Below are positions 1 to 6,611 of a stretch of 14,226 nt of DNA, one piece after another; within the stretch, counting starts at the first letter, position 1; each line of letters starts with the position of its first letter. Location: contig MU646853.1 of NCBI GenBank assembly GCA_026770585.1, positions 177,946 through 192,171 on the forward strand. The letters are read 5' to 3'. The DNA comes from Baffinella frigidus (taxonomy: Eukaryota; Cryptophyceae; Cryptomonadales; Baffinellaceae). A model generated the notes under the pieces. The model ran no database searches. It was not told where the DNA came from and saw only the letters and a program-made list of their open reading frames with translations. Both the position numbers and the translations under genes were made by a program.

Positions 1-22
1 TGTTTGGGGGGGGGGGGGGGTT
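1..22. repeat. Poly-G run at window start
   Basis: Near-uninterrupted G after TGTTT. Similar runs of eight or more G or C occur throughout the window. Confidence 0.8.
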
Positions 23-97
23 GTGTTAATGTACCAGGGGGCTTGCCGATTCCGGCGACCCGTGGTGCAAATTCTGGGGGCAGATCCACTTGTTTTG

Positions 98-131
98 GTT
101 TTAAATAGGCCCCTCTAGCATTCTCGTGTGG
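98..131 (+). repeat. Fragment of family C right end
   Basis: 34 bp identical to the right end of the full C copy (1912-1945), running from GTTTTAAATAGG to CTCGTGTGG. The rest of the element is absent upstream, so this is a truncated copy. Confidence 0.75.
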
Positions 132-452
132 TATTGGTGAGTAATAACGGTCACTCTCTATGACACCTCATAACCTGTCCGTAGCAATGAAGGTCTCTCT
201 CACCCGTGCAGTCGAGGGGACCACTTAGCAGTCAATGGGGCTTCACGGATACAGTCCATCTAAACGATTTGTACTGGAATCTTATCCATTGCCCTGGAAC
301 CTAACCGGAATTTCGCCTTGAATTCAAGGCGAAAAGGAACTCGGCCGCTGCTATGTGGGCTATGGGGGAGCTGTAAGCTGATCACTTTTCAGAAGGGTCG
401 AAATTGTTCACTGGACCTGTACGAGGGTACTGAAGAAGAAGGAGAAGACGAA
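132..452. other. No gene seen
   Basis: Short frames only. Apart from the 24-bp palindrome at 311-334 I see no repeats or motifs that can be assigned. Confidence 0.5.
311..334. repeat. Perfect 24-bp palindrome centred on GAATTC
   Basis: Begins TTTCGCCTTGAATTC and is perfectly self-complementary over 24 bp with no loop. The half-site TTTCGCCTTGA recurs at 13171-13181 beside the family F right end. Confidence 0.85.
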
Positions 453-479
453 CCACGCCAGATTGCAGGTGGGGGTTGA
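453..479 (+). repeat. 27-bp dispersed direct repeat, copy 1
   Basis: CCACGCCAGATTGCAGGTGG plus seven further bases are identical to 6011-6037. The leading CCACGCCA also starts other repeats (1359, 9131, 10566), so it may be an element end. Confidence 0.8.
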
Positions 480-577
480 TTTTTTTAAGCCCTATCACGA
501 TAGGGTTTGCAACTTTTGAAAACCACTGCCTTGAGGGAAAATTGACTTTTGGCAACCCCTTCCAAGAATCTGGCGTG

Positions 578-690
578 GAAGCAGAAGAAGAACCTGGAGA
601 AGAATACGAACAAGAACAAGAAGAAGATGATAAAGAAGGAGAAGAAGAAGAAGAGAAAAAAAAGACGAAGAAGAAGAAGAAGAAGAAACA
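578..690 (+). repeat. GAA/AAG-rich microsatellite
   Basis: Purine-only runs of GAAGAAGAA and AAGAAGAAG with interruptions. All reading frames across it are open (Glu/Lys-rich on the plus strand, Ser/Phe/Leu-rich on the minus), so the frames here are a composition effect and I do not call a gene. Confidence 0.8.
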
Positions 691-856
691 GGTTTGCCAC
701 ACAGGGAGCTGGAAGGGGGGGGGGGGCGAACCTTCTCGAGAACCCATGACCACCTCATCATCCACTTTTCTCGACCACCTGGACGTGTGGCAACCCCTCC
801 TGCCGAGCGAAGAGGGAACACCATAAAAAGGCTGTAAGGACTTTGACCTAAAAGCC

Positions 857-875
857 AGGGCCAGAAGCTGGCCCT
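857..875. repeat. Short perfect hairpin
   Basis: AGGGCCAG and CTGGCCCT with a 3-nt loop. A similar GGCCAGA hairpin is at 10162-10180. Confidence 0.6.
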
Positions 876-908
876 GACGTTCTTGTATGTGCGGAGTTCA
901 CTCGACAG

Positions 909-935
909 CCACACGAGAATGCAAGAGGGACGTCT
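909..935 (+). repeat. Family C terminal fragment
   Basis: CCACACGAGAATGCAAGAGG matches the CCACACGAG-type end of family C. No mate end follows at the expected ~185 bp, so this is a solo end. Confidence 0.4.
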
Positions 936-963
936 TCCAAAGCCTCCTGCGTCGGGGAATCTC

Positions 964-1139
964 ATATGAAACCCTTTTTAATTCAAAGCACTTCGGCAAT
1001 CAAATTTACTGCACAGAACGATCTTTACTCGTAATTCTAAAGCAAACGTGTAGTAATTTCATTGAAATTCAGTTTTTCAAATTGAAAAGGTTGACGTGCA
1101 GTAATTTCATTGAAATCCAGTTTTTAAAATTGAAAAGGC
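964..1139 (-). mobile_element. Family E foldback, copy E1 (right arm duplicated)
   Basis: A left arm ending TTACTGCAC (1006-1014) faces GTGTAGTAATTTCATTGAAA (1048-1067) across a loop that, read in reverse, gives GTTTGCTTTAGAATTACGAG, close to the loop of copy E6. The right arm is present twice in tandem (1048-1090 and 1096-1139). CCTCCTGCGTCGGGGAATC occurs on both sides (945-963 and 1178-1196). Confidence 0.55.
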
Positions 1140-1200
1140 AAAGCTAGGTCCTAGAGCAGCTGGCCGTGAGTCAACCCCTCCTGCGTCGGGGAATCCGAGT

Positions 1201-1340
1201 TTATCCGGGGAACCCTATTTTTCGTTCATTTCCTGGCAACAAAAATTACTACACGAATGCTTTAATATTACTAGTAAGAACGAATTGTGTAGTAATTTTC
1301 GTTGCCAGGAGATGAAAGAAAACTGGGTTTCTCCGGATAA
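1201..1340 (+). mobile_element. Family E foldback, copy E2 (140 bp)
   Basis: Arms of about 55 bp run from TTATCCGGGG to TTACTACAC (1246-1254) on the left and from GTGTAGTAA (1287-1295) to CTCCGGATAA on the right, with a few mismatches and small gaps. The ~32-base loop contains TTTAATATTACTAGTAAGAA. It encodes nothing. Confidence 0.7.
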
Positions 1341-1501
1341 GAGTGAGACAGAGCCATACCACGCCAAGTGAGGCACAGCGCACAACGCTACCAGCCTTTG
1401 TTCCGGATGTTTGTGTGTGGAGCCCTGGGAGACCTTGGGAGAGGCGGGTAAATACATGCGTTTCTATCTACAAATTCAACCAACCCACCCCTCCTGCGGT
1501 G

Positions 1502-1643
1502 TTTGTCCGGGGGAACCTATTCTGCCTTCATTTGATGGCAATGAAAATTACTACACAATTCGTTCTTACTAGTAATATTAAATCATTCGTGCAGTAATTT
1601 TCATTGGAATCAGATGGAAAAAAAATAGGTTTCCCCGGAGAAA
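1502..1643 (-). mobile_element. Family E foldback, copy E3 (142 bp)
   Basis: Same arms as E2 (TCCGGGGGAACCTATT outward, TTACTACAC inward at 1548-1556; right-hand counterpart GTGCAGTAA at 1589-1597). The loop is the reverse complement of the E2 loop almost base for base, so E2 and E3 lie in opposite orientation about 160 bp apart. Confidence 0.7.
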
Positions 1644-1755
1644 TATCCCCTTTGAGGCTCTGTTGCGGGGACCCGATAATGTGTGGGTCTTGAGGAAACC
1701 TCGCTGGCCAGCTAGTTTTCTCGCGCGAGAGAACAACGGCAACAGGTCTAGCGCT

Positions 1756-1945
1756 CCACTCGAGAATGCTGGAGGAACCTTTTTACGTGTGGGGTTGTAA
1801 ATATGTGTACCAGGATAAGGTGTTCTAACCTCGTGACTGTGCAATGTATGCAGAGTTACGTGACCAATCAACGAACGTTACTACACAAATGCCCACTTGT
1901 AAAAACAAACAGTTTTAAATAGGCCCCTCTAGCATTCTCGTGTGG
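1756..1945 (+). mobile_element. Family C element, full copy (190 bp)
   Basis: The terminal inverted repeats are about 24 bp: the left end CCACTCGAGAATGCTGGAGG pairs with a right end that reads CCACACGAGAATGCTAGAGG in reverse. The single-base asymmetry (CCACT versus CCACA) is kept in the second copy, which shows that both are the same element. The flanks CTAGCGCT (1748-1755) and CTAACGCG (1946-1953) match at 6 of 8 positions, possibly a decayed 8-bp target duplication as made by hAT-type transposases. It contains one TTACTACAC (1878-1886) and encodes nothing recognisable. Confidence 0.65.
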
Positions 1946-2361
1946 CTAACGCGGTTGTTGCAGCGCTCAGGATGAAGTTGCTCGCCACCCTGGAGGCAGG
2001 GTGGGGGTAATTTGAGCATTCTTAAGTCAACTCCCCTTGAAAAGGACTGAGCCCTCAGTCCCCCGTGATGAACGGATCTGGTACAAAACGGTCTCATAAG
2101 TATTTTAGTGGTACAAATCCTGTCAACTTTTGCGATAAAGGGTTATTCGGGATTGGCCGCAAGTCCCCTCCAGGGTGGGCTGCGTCCCTAAACCTTATGT
2201 GTTCAACACCCACTCTCCCAAAACACACGCCTTCCGGCTATGAGGTGTGAAGGGTCGGGCAACCCCACACCGGAGATAGTCTCGTTTCTGGTATCTGGTT
2301 TCTGGTTTTGGGCGTACTTGGATTCCGTGCAGCGAAGAACTGGATCTGTCCCACACGATTT

Positions 2362-2412
2362 GGTCTCGTCAAATTGACGAGACCGGAAGTCAATTTGACG
2401 AGACTGGAAGTC
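2362..2412. repeat. Hairpin plus ~20-bp tandem duplication
   Basis: GGTCTCGTCAA, one base, then TTGACGAGACC form a perfect 11-bp stem (2362-2384). The sequence AATTGACGAGACCGGAAGTC is followed at once by a near copy with one extra T and one substitution (to 2412). Confidence 0.7.
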
Positions 2413-2476
2413 AATTCCTCGGGGGGTTGGTGCAAATCCGTCAACGTTTGGAGTGAAAAAGACCAGTCAACCCGAG

Positions 2477-2788
2477 CCACACAGCGGGCTACGAAGGAAT
2501 TTTCGGCCCAAATCGGGCCGACTTTCCGTTACCTTATCCGTAGGAACCTGTGTCCCTACGGGTTACCTACCGTAGGATCTCATCCGGGCGAGTATTTGAC
2601 TCAAATACGATTTCTAGGACCTGGCAACGAAAATTACTACACAGTTGGTTCATAAAAGTAATAGTAAAACCTGGTGTGTAGTAAATTTCGTTGCCAAGAT
2701 CGTGTTTGAGTCAAATACTCGTCGCGATTAGATCGTAGGTCTTATCGCTTAAGGGCTATTCGAAATCCCTTGGAAGTCCGCTGTGTGG
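2477..2788 (+). mobile_element. Family B element (copy B1), interrupted by E4
   Basis: The ends are CCACACAGCGGGCTACGAAG and the inverse CCGCTGTGTGG. The body matches the intact copy 11004-11164, with TTTCCGTTACCTTATCCGTA, the CCTACCGTAGG core and the GGTTATTC-type right half. The foldback E4 lies between the core and the right half, which makes B1 the older insertion. Confidence 0.7.
2589..2721 (-). mobile_element. Family E foldback, copy E4, nested in family B
   Basis: The inner arms CTGGCAACGAAAATTACTAC and GTGTGTAGTAAATTTCGTTG follow the family pattern. The outer arms are CGAGTATTTGACTCAAATA and its inverse, different from E2 and E3. It sits inside the B copy 2477-2788; the uninterrupted B copies are 161 bp, leaving about 151 bp of inserted sequence. 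Confidence 0.7.
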
Positions 2789-2927
2789 TCAGGCGGAGCT
2801 AGGAGGAAGCCGCGCGCCAACAAAGTGACACAACGCAAGAAGCCCCACCCAGAAGTGCTTGGCGATTTGCCCCTGATCTTGCAGCCAGGCTGCCACCCAA
2901 AGTGGTCAAACTCGCCTGGCCTGGCCC

Positions 2928-4025
2928 CTAGATAGCACCCCTGCTGCAGATCCTGAGTCGCCTCGAGGGTGGCGTGGCGTGGCAATGTTGCACGCGGACG
3001 GTACCTCCAACCCTCACGGGAGGACCAAATCCATTGATTTCGACCTTTTCTCGATTTCCCCAAAGATCATTTTTTTGCAGCGAGAATAATGGTGCTAAAA
3101 GGCATAAATTGACTTTTGCAGCCAGGCGTGCAGCCAGGCGAATTCGCCTGGCTGGCAATGTAAATCCGAGGTCTGAGAATCGAGGATTTGGTCTCTCCGT
3201 GAGGGTTGGTGGTACCTCTCCGGCTTTCATGTCGTCGTCCCCCCACAGGGAAGCGTTCCGCGTGTGGTGCCCGTCGTCGAGGTGGTCGCGGATCACGTTG
3301 TACGAGTCGACGTGCTGCAGGGTCTTGTTCCCGATCTGGAACGCATCTCCGTCGCCGACGTTTTTCTCGTGGTGCCCCTCGGTCATGTGCCCGTGGATCA
3401 GCAATCGCGAGTCGACGTGCTTCAGGGTCTTCTGCCCGATCTGGAATCGGAGTGGTGAATCTCCGGTGTCGACGTTCCTCTCGTGGTGCCCTTTGGTCAT
3501 GTGTTCGTGGATCAGCTCCCGCGAGTCCACATGCTGGAGGGTCTTCTGCCCGATCTGAAAATGGAGTGGTGAATCGATCATGTCGCTCTTCTCGTCGTTT
3601 ATGCGCCCGTGGAGGTGATCGCGGACCATCTTTTGCGAGTCGACATGCCGCAGGTTCTTCTTTCCGATCTGGAAAGCGTCTCCGTTGTCGACGTTCTTTT
3701 CGTGGTGCCCGTCGGTCATGTGCCCATGGATCAGCAGCCGCGAGTCAACATGCTTGAGAGTCTTCTGCCCGATCTGAAAATGGAGAGGCGCGTCTCCGTT
3801 GTCGACAAGGTGCCCGTCGTTCATGTGCTCGTGGATCAGCTCTCGCGAGTCCACGTGTTTCATAGTTCGGACAGGCGATCCTGGCGGACTGGCGGCGGAA
3901 GATCCGCCGTGGGGCGATCCTCCTAGCTCGGCGACTCTCTTTGGGAAGAGTCGCAACCCTGGCGTCGCCCTGGGACTGTCCTGTGCGCCTGCTGGGTCTG
4001 CCATCTCTCTTGATCTCTGGGTCAT
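2928..4025 (-). CDS. Histidine-rich six-repeat protein, C-terminus formed by repeat element
   Basis: I do not recognise the family. The 365-residue frame starts at an ATG (4023-4025); a second Met at residue 8 is an alternative start. Residues 1-53 are a Pro/Ser/Gly/Arg-rich leader without an obvious signal peptide or membrane segment. Residues 54-270 hold six repeats: 54-88, 89-123, 124-161, 162-199, 200-234 and 235-270. Conserved features of a unit are TLKHVDS, then (R/E)LIHxHM, GHHEKN and FQIGxK. Units 2 and 5 match at 31 of 35 residues, units 1 and 4 share RELIHEHM, and units 3 and 6 share the RDHL variant, so a three-unit block was duplicated (ABCABC). The B units carry five His per 35 residues, which could suit metal or acidic-ligand binding, but that is inference. 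From residue 271 to about 342 the frame is read from an inverted-repeat element (3000-3216), so the natural C-terminus is probably altered. The frame stays open for 365 codons with the repeat register kept, which favours a real or recently functional exon. Introns cannot be excluded. Confidence 0.5.
   Translation of the reverse strand: MTQRSREMADPAGAQDSPRATPGLRLFPKRVAELGGSPHGGSSAASPPGSPVRTMKHVDSRELIHEHMNDGHLVDNGDAPLHFQIGQKTLKHVDSRLLIHGHMTDGHHEKNVDNGDAFQIGKKNLRHVDSQKMVRDHLHGRINDEKSDMIDSPLHFQIGQKTLQHVDSRELIHEHMTKGHHERNVDTGDSPLRFQIGQKTLKHVDSRLLIHGHMTEGHHEKNVGDGDAFQIGNKTLQHVDSYNVIRDHLDDGHHTRNASLWGDDDMKAGEVPPTLTERPNPRFSDLGFTLPARRIRLAARLAAKVNLCLLAPLFSLQKNDLWGNREKVEINGFGPPVRVGGTVRVQHCHATPPSRRLRICSRGAI
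3000..3216. mobile_element. Family D inverted-repeat element (copy D1), inside ORF 3' end
   Basis: The left arm 3000-3045 and right arm 3171-3216 are imperfect inverted repeats of about 46 bp that begin and end with GGTACC followed by (A/T)CCAACCCTCACGG. The interior holds a perfect 24-bp palindrome at 3131-3154. A second element with the same ends is at 9765-9913. The outer edge falls at codon 270/271 of the minus-strand repeat ORF, where protein repeat similarity stops. No target-site duplication is evident. It encodes nothing recognisable and looks like a non-autonomous foldback or MITE. Confidence 0.65.
3131..3154. repeat. Perfect 24-bp palindrome centred on GAATTC, inside D1
   Basis: Begins CAGCCAGGCGAATTC and is fully self-complementary. 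The half-site GCAGCCAGGC also occurs alone just upstream (3119-3128) and at 2881-2890. Confidence 0.85.
3216..3866 (-). repeat. Coding tandem repeat, six units of 105-114 bp (ABCABC)
   Basis: DNA of the six protein repeats. Units from the N-terminus are 3762-3866, 3657-3761, 3543-3656, 3429-3542, 3324-3428 and 3216-3323. Unit lengths are multiples of three (105, 105, 114, 114, 105 and 108 bp), so length changes preserved the frame, as expected if the protein was under selection. The two three-unit blocks (3543-3866 and 3216-3542) are more alike unit by unit than neighbouring units are. Confidence 0.8.
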
Positions 4026-4049
4026 AAAAAAGGGGGGAGAAAAAAGGGG

Positions 4050-4110
4050 GCATCACGACCCGTATTGACCAGTCAGCAAGTCAGCAGAGGGACGTGCACC
4101 CATAAAGACG
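4050..4110 (+). repeat. Left arm of perfect 61-bp inverted repeat
   Basis: Every base pairs with the inverted copy at 4750-4810. It lies 24 bp upstream of the minus-strand repeat-protein start codon, so it is promoter or 5' leader sequence for that gene if the gene is transcribed. A second inverted block, GCCGCGCCC followed by a G run (4114-4130), pairs with 4594-4610 in nested order. The 18-bp GGGGGGAGAAAAAAGGGG flanks it on the outer side (4032-4049). Confidence 0.9.
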
Positions 4111-4130
4111 TAGGCCGCGCCCGGGGGGGG

Positions 4131-4593
4131 GAATCCCTTAGAATCCAATGGCTCCAGCAGCTGCGCCGAAATACCGCCAGTCATCACGTCCTCTCGGAGA
4201 CAAGATGATGAGAACAGCCACGACATCTCACCGCTCGGAGATATAAAAGAATAGTTAAATAGTGTGCTGTTCACATCGACCCTCTCAGCTTGCATAAATG
4301 GATTTCGAATTGATGGACTGTTTACCCCACAAAAGTTAGTTGTTGTGACTCTTTTTCTATTAATGGAGGCAAAAGTGTTTTTGTGTTTTTTTTAACGCGT
4401 CTTCTTGGTCATTGCAACGACCTTTTTTTCGAACCCTAAAAATCATGTGCCCATATTCTCATAGACGGCTCGAAACATCAAGAGGAAACGACGCAATTCA
4501 GGACGTGAAGATCTCTAAAAGGATTGTATATCCAGCTTATAAATAGCCTGTACAAGTCCCTATAACCCAGGGCCTTTAAAAGCTTAGGGACTT
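4131..4593. other. AT-richer unique sequence between the 61-bp arms; no clear gene
   Basis: The sequence changes to lower GC with T-runs, unlike the flanks. It contains TATAAAAG at 4243-4250 and TATAAATA at 4539-4546, both TATA-box-like on the plus strand. After the first, an ATG near 4298 opens a frame of only about 14 codons ending at a TAG, so no gene can be supported without splicing. An imperfect continuation of the inverted repeat is visible at both edges (GAATCCCTTAG near 4131 against AAGTCCCTAAG read in reverse near 4592). Confidence 0.5.
4243..4250 (+). promoter_or_regulatory. Possible TATA box
   Basis: TATAAAAG in an AT-rich stretch, about 55 bp upstream of an ATG near 4298. The reading frame after that ATG is very short, so the site may be chance or may serve a spliced or non-coding transcript. 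Confidence 0.15.
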
Positions 4594-4749
4594 CCCCCCC
4601 CGGGCGCGGCATTGTATCAAAACACCGTTTTTAAACATGGGGGTGTTAAAAACATGACGCTTCAATTTAAGGCCGTAGAATTTAAGGGCGGTTCTTTAAA
4701 AGGACGTTGCCCTGGTCATGACCGTGTGCCTCCCCCTTTTTTCTCCCCC

Positions 4750-4810
4750 CGTCTTTATGGGTGCACGTCCCTCTGCTGACTTGCTGACTGGTCAATACGG
4801 GTCGTGATGC
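4750..4810 (-). repeat. Right arm of perfect 61-bp inverted repeat
   Basis: Exact reverse complement of 4050-4110. Here the GGGGGGAGAAAAAAGGGG block (read on the minus strand, 4733-4750) is on the inner side of the arm rather than the outer side. About 140 bp separate this arm from the inner inverted block 4594-4610, whereas on the left the two blocks are only 3 bp apart, so the right side has an extra insertion or the left a deletion. Confidence 0.9.
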
Positions 4811-4964
4811 CGGGTACATGTACCGGTACGTCCCAGCCTGAATTGTAACTTCAGTTACTTTTAACGCCTGAAACCGTCCAGTCATGGGTACCGGTACCCT
4901 TGGTCCAGTGAAACGTACCGGTACCTTCTGGGCCTGGGTGCGGCGAAGCAAATTTCGTTCTGCG

Positions 4965-5020
4965 ACCCTGAACCCTGAACCCTGAACCCTGAACCCGAAA
5001 CCCGACACCCGAAACCCGAA
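4965..5020 (-). repeat. Interstitial telomere-like array ITS1
   Basis: Eight consecutive heptamers: four ACCCTGA, then ACCCGAA, ACCCGAC, ACCCGAA and ACCCGAA. The G-rich strand is the minus strand (TTCAGGG and TTTCGGG variants of TTTAGGG). No unit is the canonical sequence, so this is an old or variant internal array, not a chromosome end. Minus-strand frames through it read Gly-Phe-Arg-Val repeats and should not be called a gene. Confidence 0.8.
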
Positions 5021-5229
5021 ACCTTGGGAGACGGTCAGAAAAGCAACTCCCAAGCATCGATCCTAGGTCCTAGCGGGCGAGGCGTTCCATTGAACGATCC
5101 ACCCTTAGGGGTGGCGATGGGCGTTAGAGCCCTGCGTCTCGGCCTACCTCTCAACGTGGCGTGCAGCGGTCGTGTTTGTCAACTTATTAAACCTCGCTTT
5201 CCCTCCATCGGGCTCGACCCAAGAGGACA

Positions 5230-5425
5230 GGTCCTCCCCCACGTCAACGGCGCGCTGAGACAGCGCAGTGCACTAGCCCTGGACAAGACCTTCAAAACGA
5301 CCTAAGGGTTGGCATGGTCACGAGACCTCGGTCATGCCGCAAATAGACGTCAAAAAAGAGTTCCAATAGGGTAGACCCCTTCGCACAGCCAATGAGAGAG
5401 CGCGCCGTTGACGTGGGGGAGGACC
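5230..5425. repeat. Perfect 27-bp inverted repeat pair
   Basis: 5230-5256 (GGTCCTCCCCCACGTCAACG plus seven bases) is the exact reverse complement of 5399-5425. The 142-bp interior has no frame of note. This looks like a foldback or a short non-autonomous element. Confidence 0.75.
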
Positions 5426-5531
5426 GGGATGTCTACGGTGGGGGGCCCCTATGTAGTAAAACCAAACGCGGGGGGGGGGTCCGTCTACAGGAACGATCGG
5501 GACACTGAAACGTAGATATCCCCTGTCTCTA

Positions 5532-5625
5532 TTGGCTGTACGTCTCGAGGTAGTGAATTCACTGTAAAATCAGTGGATTTGTACCAGATTACGGCCTGGG
5601 TCAAACGACCCAGACGTACAGCCAA
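5532..5625. repeat. 14-bp inverted repeat with inner hairpins
   Basis: TTGGCTGTACGTCT at 5532-5545 pairs with AGACGTACAGCCAA at 5612-5625. Inside are the palindrome AGTGAATTCACT (5552-5563) and the hairpin CTGGGTCAAACGACCCAG, which overlaps the right arm. Confidence 0.6.
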
Positions 5626-5691
5626 GTCTACGCCCAGCAACGCTGCAGTGGTTGCATTCGTTCGCTACTTCGAGGCCAAAGAAGTCTCGTT

Positions 5692-5853
5692 GTGAGGACC
5701 GGGTCCTGGACGGGCCCGCCTCGTCTGAAGGCATGCCGCACGAGCTCTCCGATCTCTGATGATTCACTGACAGGATTCCTTACAACTACTTATAGGCGCT
5801 CACCCTTAGAGCCCTTTTACCCGAGGCGGGCCCGTCCAGGACCCGGTCCTCAC
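5692..5853. repeat. Perfect 32-bp inverted repeat pair
   Basis: 5692-5723 (starting GTGAGGACCGGGTCCTGGAC) is the exact reverse complement of 5822-5853, with 98 bp between. Each arm also contains a smaller self-complementary GGACCGGGTCC core, so several folds are possible. Confidence 0.8.
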
Positions 5854-5906
5854 ACTCGTCTCTCTCGGGGGGCGCGCAAGCGGCACACGCGGGGGCTCAT
5901 TGTCCA

Positions 5907-5993
5907 TTTAGGTCCTTGAGGTTCTTGGAGCTCCCAACATAGGCGGACACCGGAACTTGTTCTGTGGAAAAGCCACGCTTCCTTTCGGATCAC
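5907..5993 (+). repeat. ~86-bp dispersed repeat, copy 1
   Basis: Shares TTTAGGTCCTTGAGGTTCTT, CATAGGCGGACACCGGAACT and CTTCCTTTCGGATCACA with 8686-8771, with roughly ten substitutions and no inverted ends. A 14-bp piece (TTTAGGTCCTTGAG) recurs near 6430. I see no tRNA or other RNA fold that explains the conservation. Confidence 0.75.
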
Positions 5994-6010
5994 ATCCAGT
6001 TGCGCTGCTG

Positions 6011-6037
6011 CCACGCCAGATTGCAGGTGGGGGTTGA
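6011..6037 (+). repeat. 27-bp dispersed direct repeat, copy 2
   Basis: Identical over 27 bp to 453-479; the flanks differ. Confidence 0.8.
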
Positions 6038-6077
6038 CGCACGTTATTCTAACGCAAACCCAAATTAGGCCTACCCC

Positions 6078-6134
6078 TAGGGCCCTACGGTGGTCCTAGG
6101 GGGTGGGGCGGTTTCTTCTGAACGAGGTACACCT
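6078..6134 (+). mobile_element. Family A, right-half fragment
   Basis: GGGCCCTACGGTGGTCCTAG followed by GGTTTCTTCTGAACGAGGTA is the right half of a family A hairpin with small changes. The left arm is missing. Confidence 0.5.
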
Positions 6135-6220
6135 GTAGGTCTTGTCAGGCTCGGCGCGCAGACTGCATACCAGGGGCTACTAAAAAAACAGCCATCGGGT
6201 CCCAGGGATAGGCCTGCTAG

Positions 6221-6333
6221 GGGTACCTCGCTCATAAGAAACCGCCGCCCCCTAGGATCCTACAGTAGGACCATGCCTAGGGTCCTATGGTGGTCCTAGG
6301 GGGGGGGGGTGATTTCTTACGAGCGAGGTACCC
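6221..6333. mobile_element. Family A hairpin element (A1)
   Basis: Arms GGGTACCTCGCTCATAAGAA and TTCTTACGAGCGAGGTACCC flank a core built from CCTAGG, CTACAGTAGG and CCTATGGTGGTCCTAGG, itself nearly self-complementary. The whole 113 bp can fold into one long hairpin. There is no coding capacity. Confidence 0.7.
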
Positions 6334-6339
6334 CATGTA

Positions 6340-6611
6340 GGGCCCTAGGACGGTGCGTGTTCTCGCATCCGAGACACACCCCTGTGCTGCATGCTCCTAG
6401 GAGAGGGGCGGCGTCACATTCGCGAGAGACCTTTAGGTCCTTGAGTTTTTTCCCCCGTGTGACAGCAGCTCATGCGAACGGAGACCGCAAATCGCGATTT
6501 CCGGTTCTGAGAATTGAGCGAAAATTACTACACGAATCGACTTTTTGAGACCCGGGTTTTACACGGGTCTCAAGGGCTGCTCTCCGTGTACTTCACAGCA
6601 AGGGTACAGAT
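6340..6611. other. No gene; one hairpin and one solo TTACTACAC
   Basis: Contains a perfect 10-bp stem TTGAGACCCG / CGGGTCTCAA (6545-6554 with 6564-6573) just after a lone TTACTACAC (6525-6533), whose mate arm is missing. I see no credible frame. Confidence 0.5.

Noticed and set aside
476-826. Glu/Lys-rich open frame, 116 codons
   Set aside because: It spans a GAA microsatellite that keeps several frames open at once, and its flanks are dispersed repeats.
887-1147. Plus-strand frame of 86 codons
   Set aside because: It lies across a family C end and the E1 foldback; its repeated peptide is just the duplicated foldback arm.
2477-2788. Target-site duplication for family B
   Set aside because: Flanks of the three copies do not agree on any duplication; only one has TA on both sides.
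3206-3757. Open frames on the plus strand opposite the repeat ORF
   Set aside because: Shadows of the minus-strand coding repeats; Arg/Ser-rich composition with no domain.
4682-5053. Frames reading Gly-Phe-Arg-Val repeats
   Set aside because: Translation of the telomere-like heptamers, a known artefact.
5907-5993. tRNA or 5S-like gene
   Set aside because: No cloverleaf arms, no T-loop GTTCRANNC motif and no pol III terminator in place.
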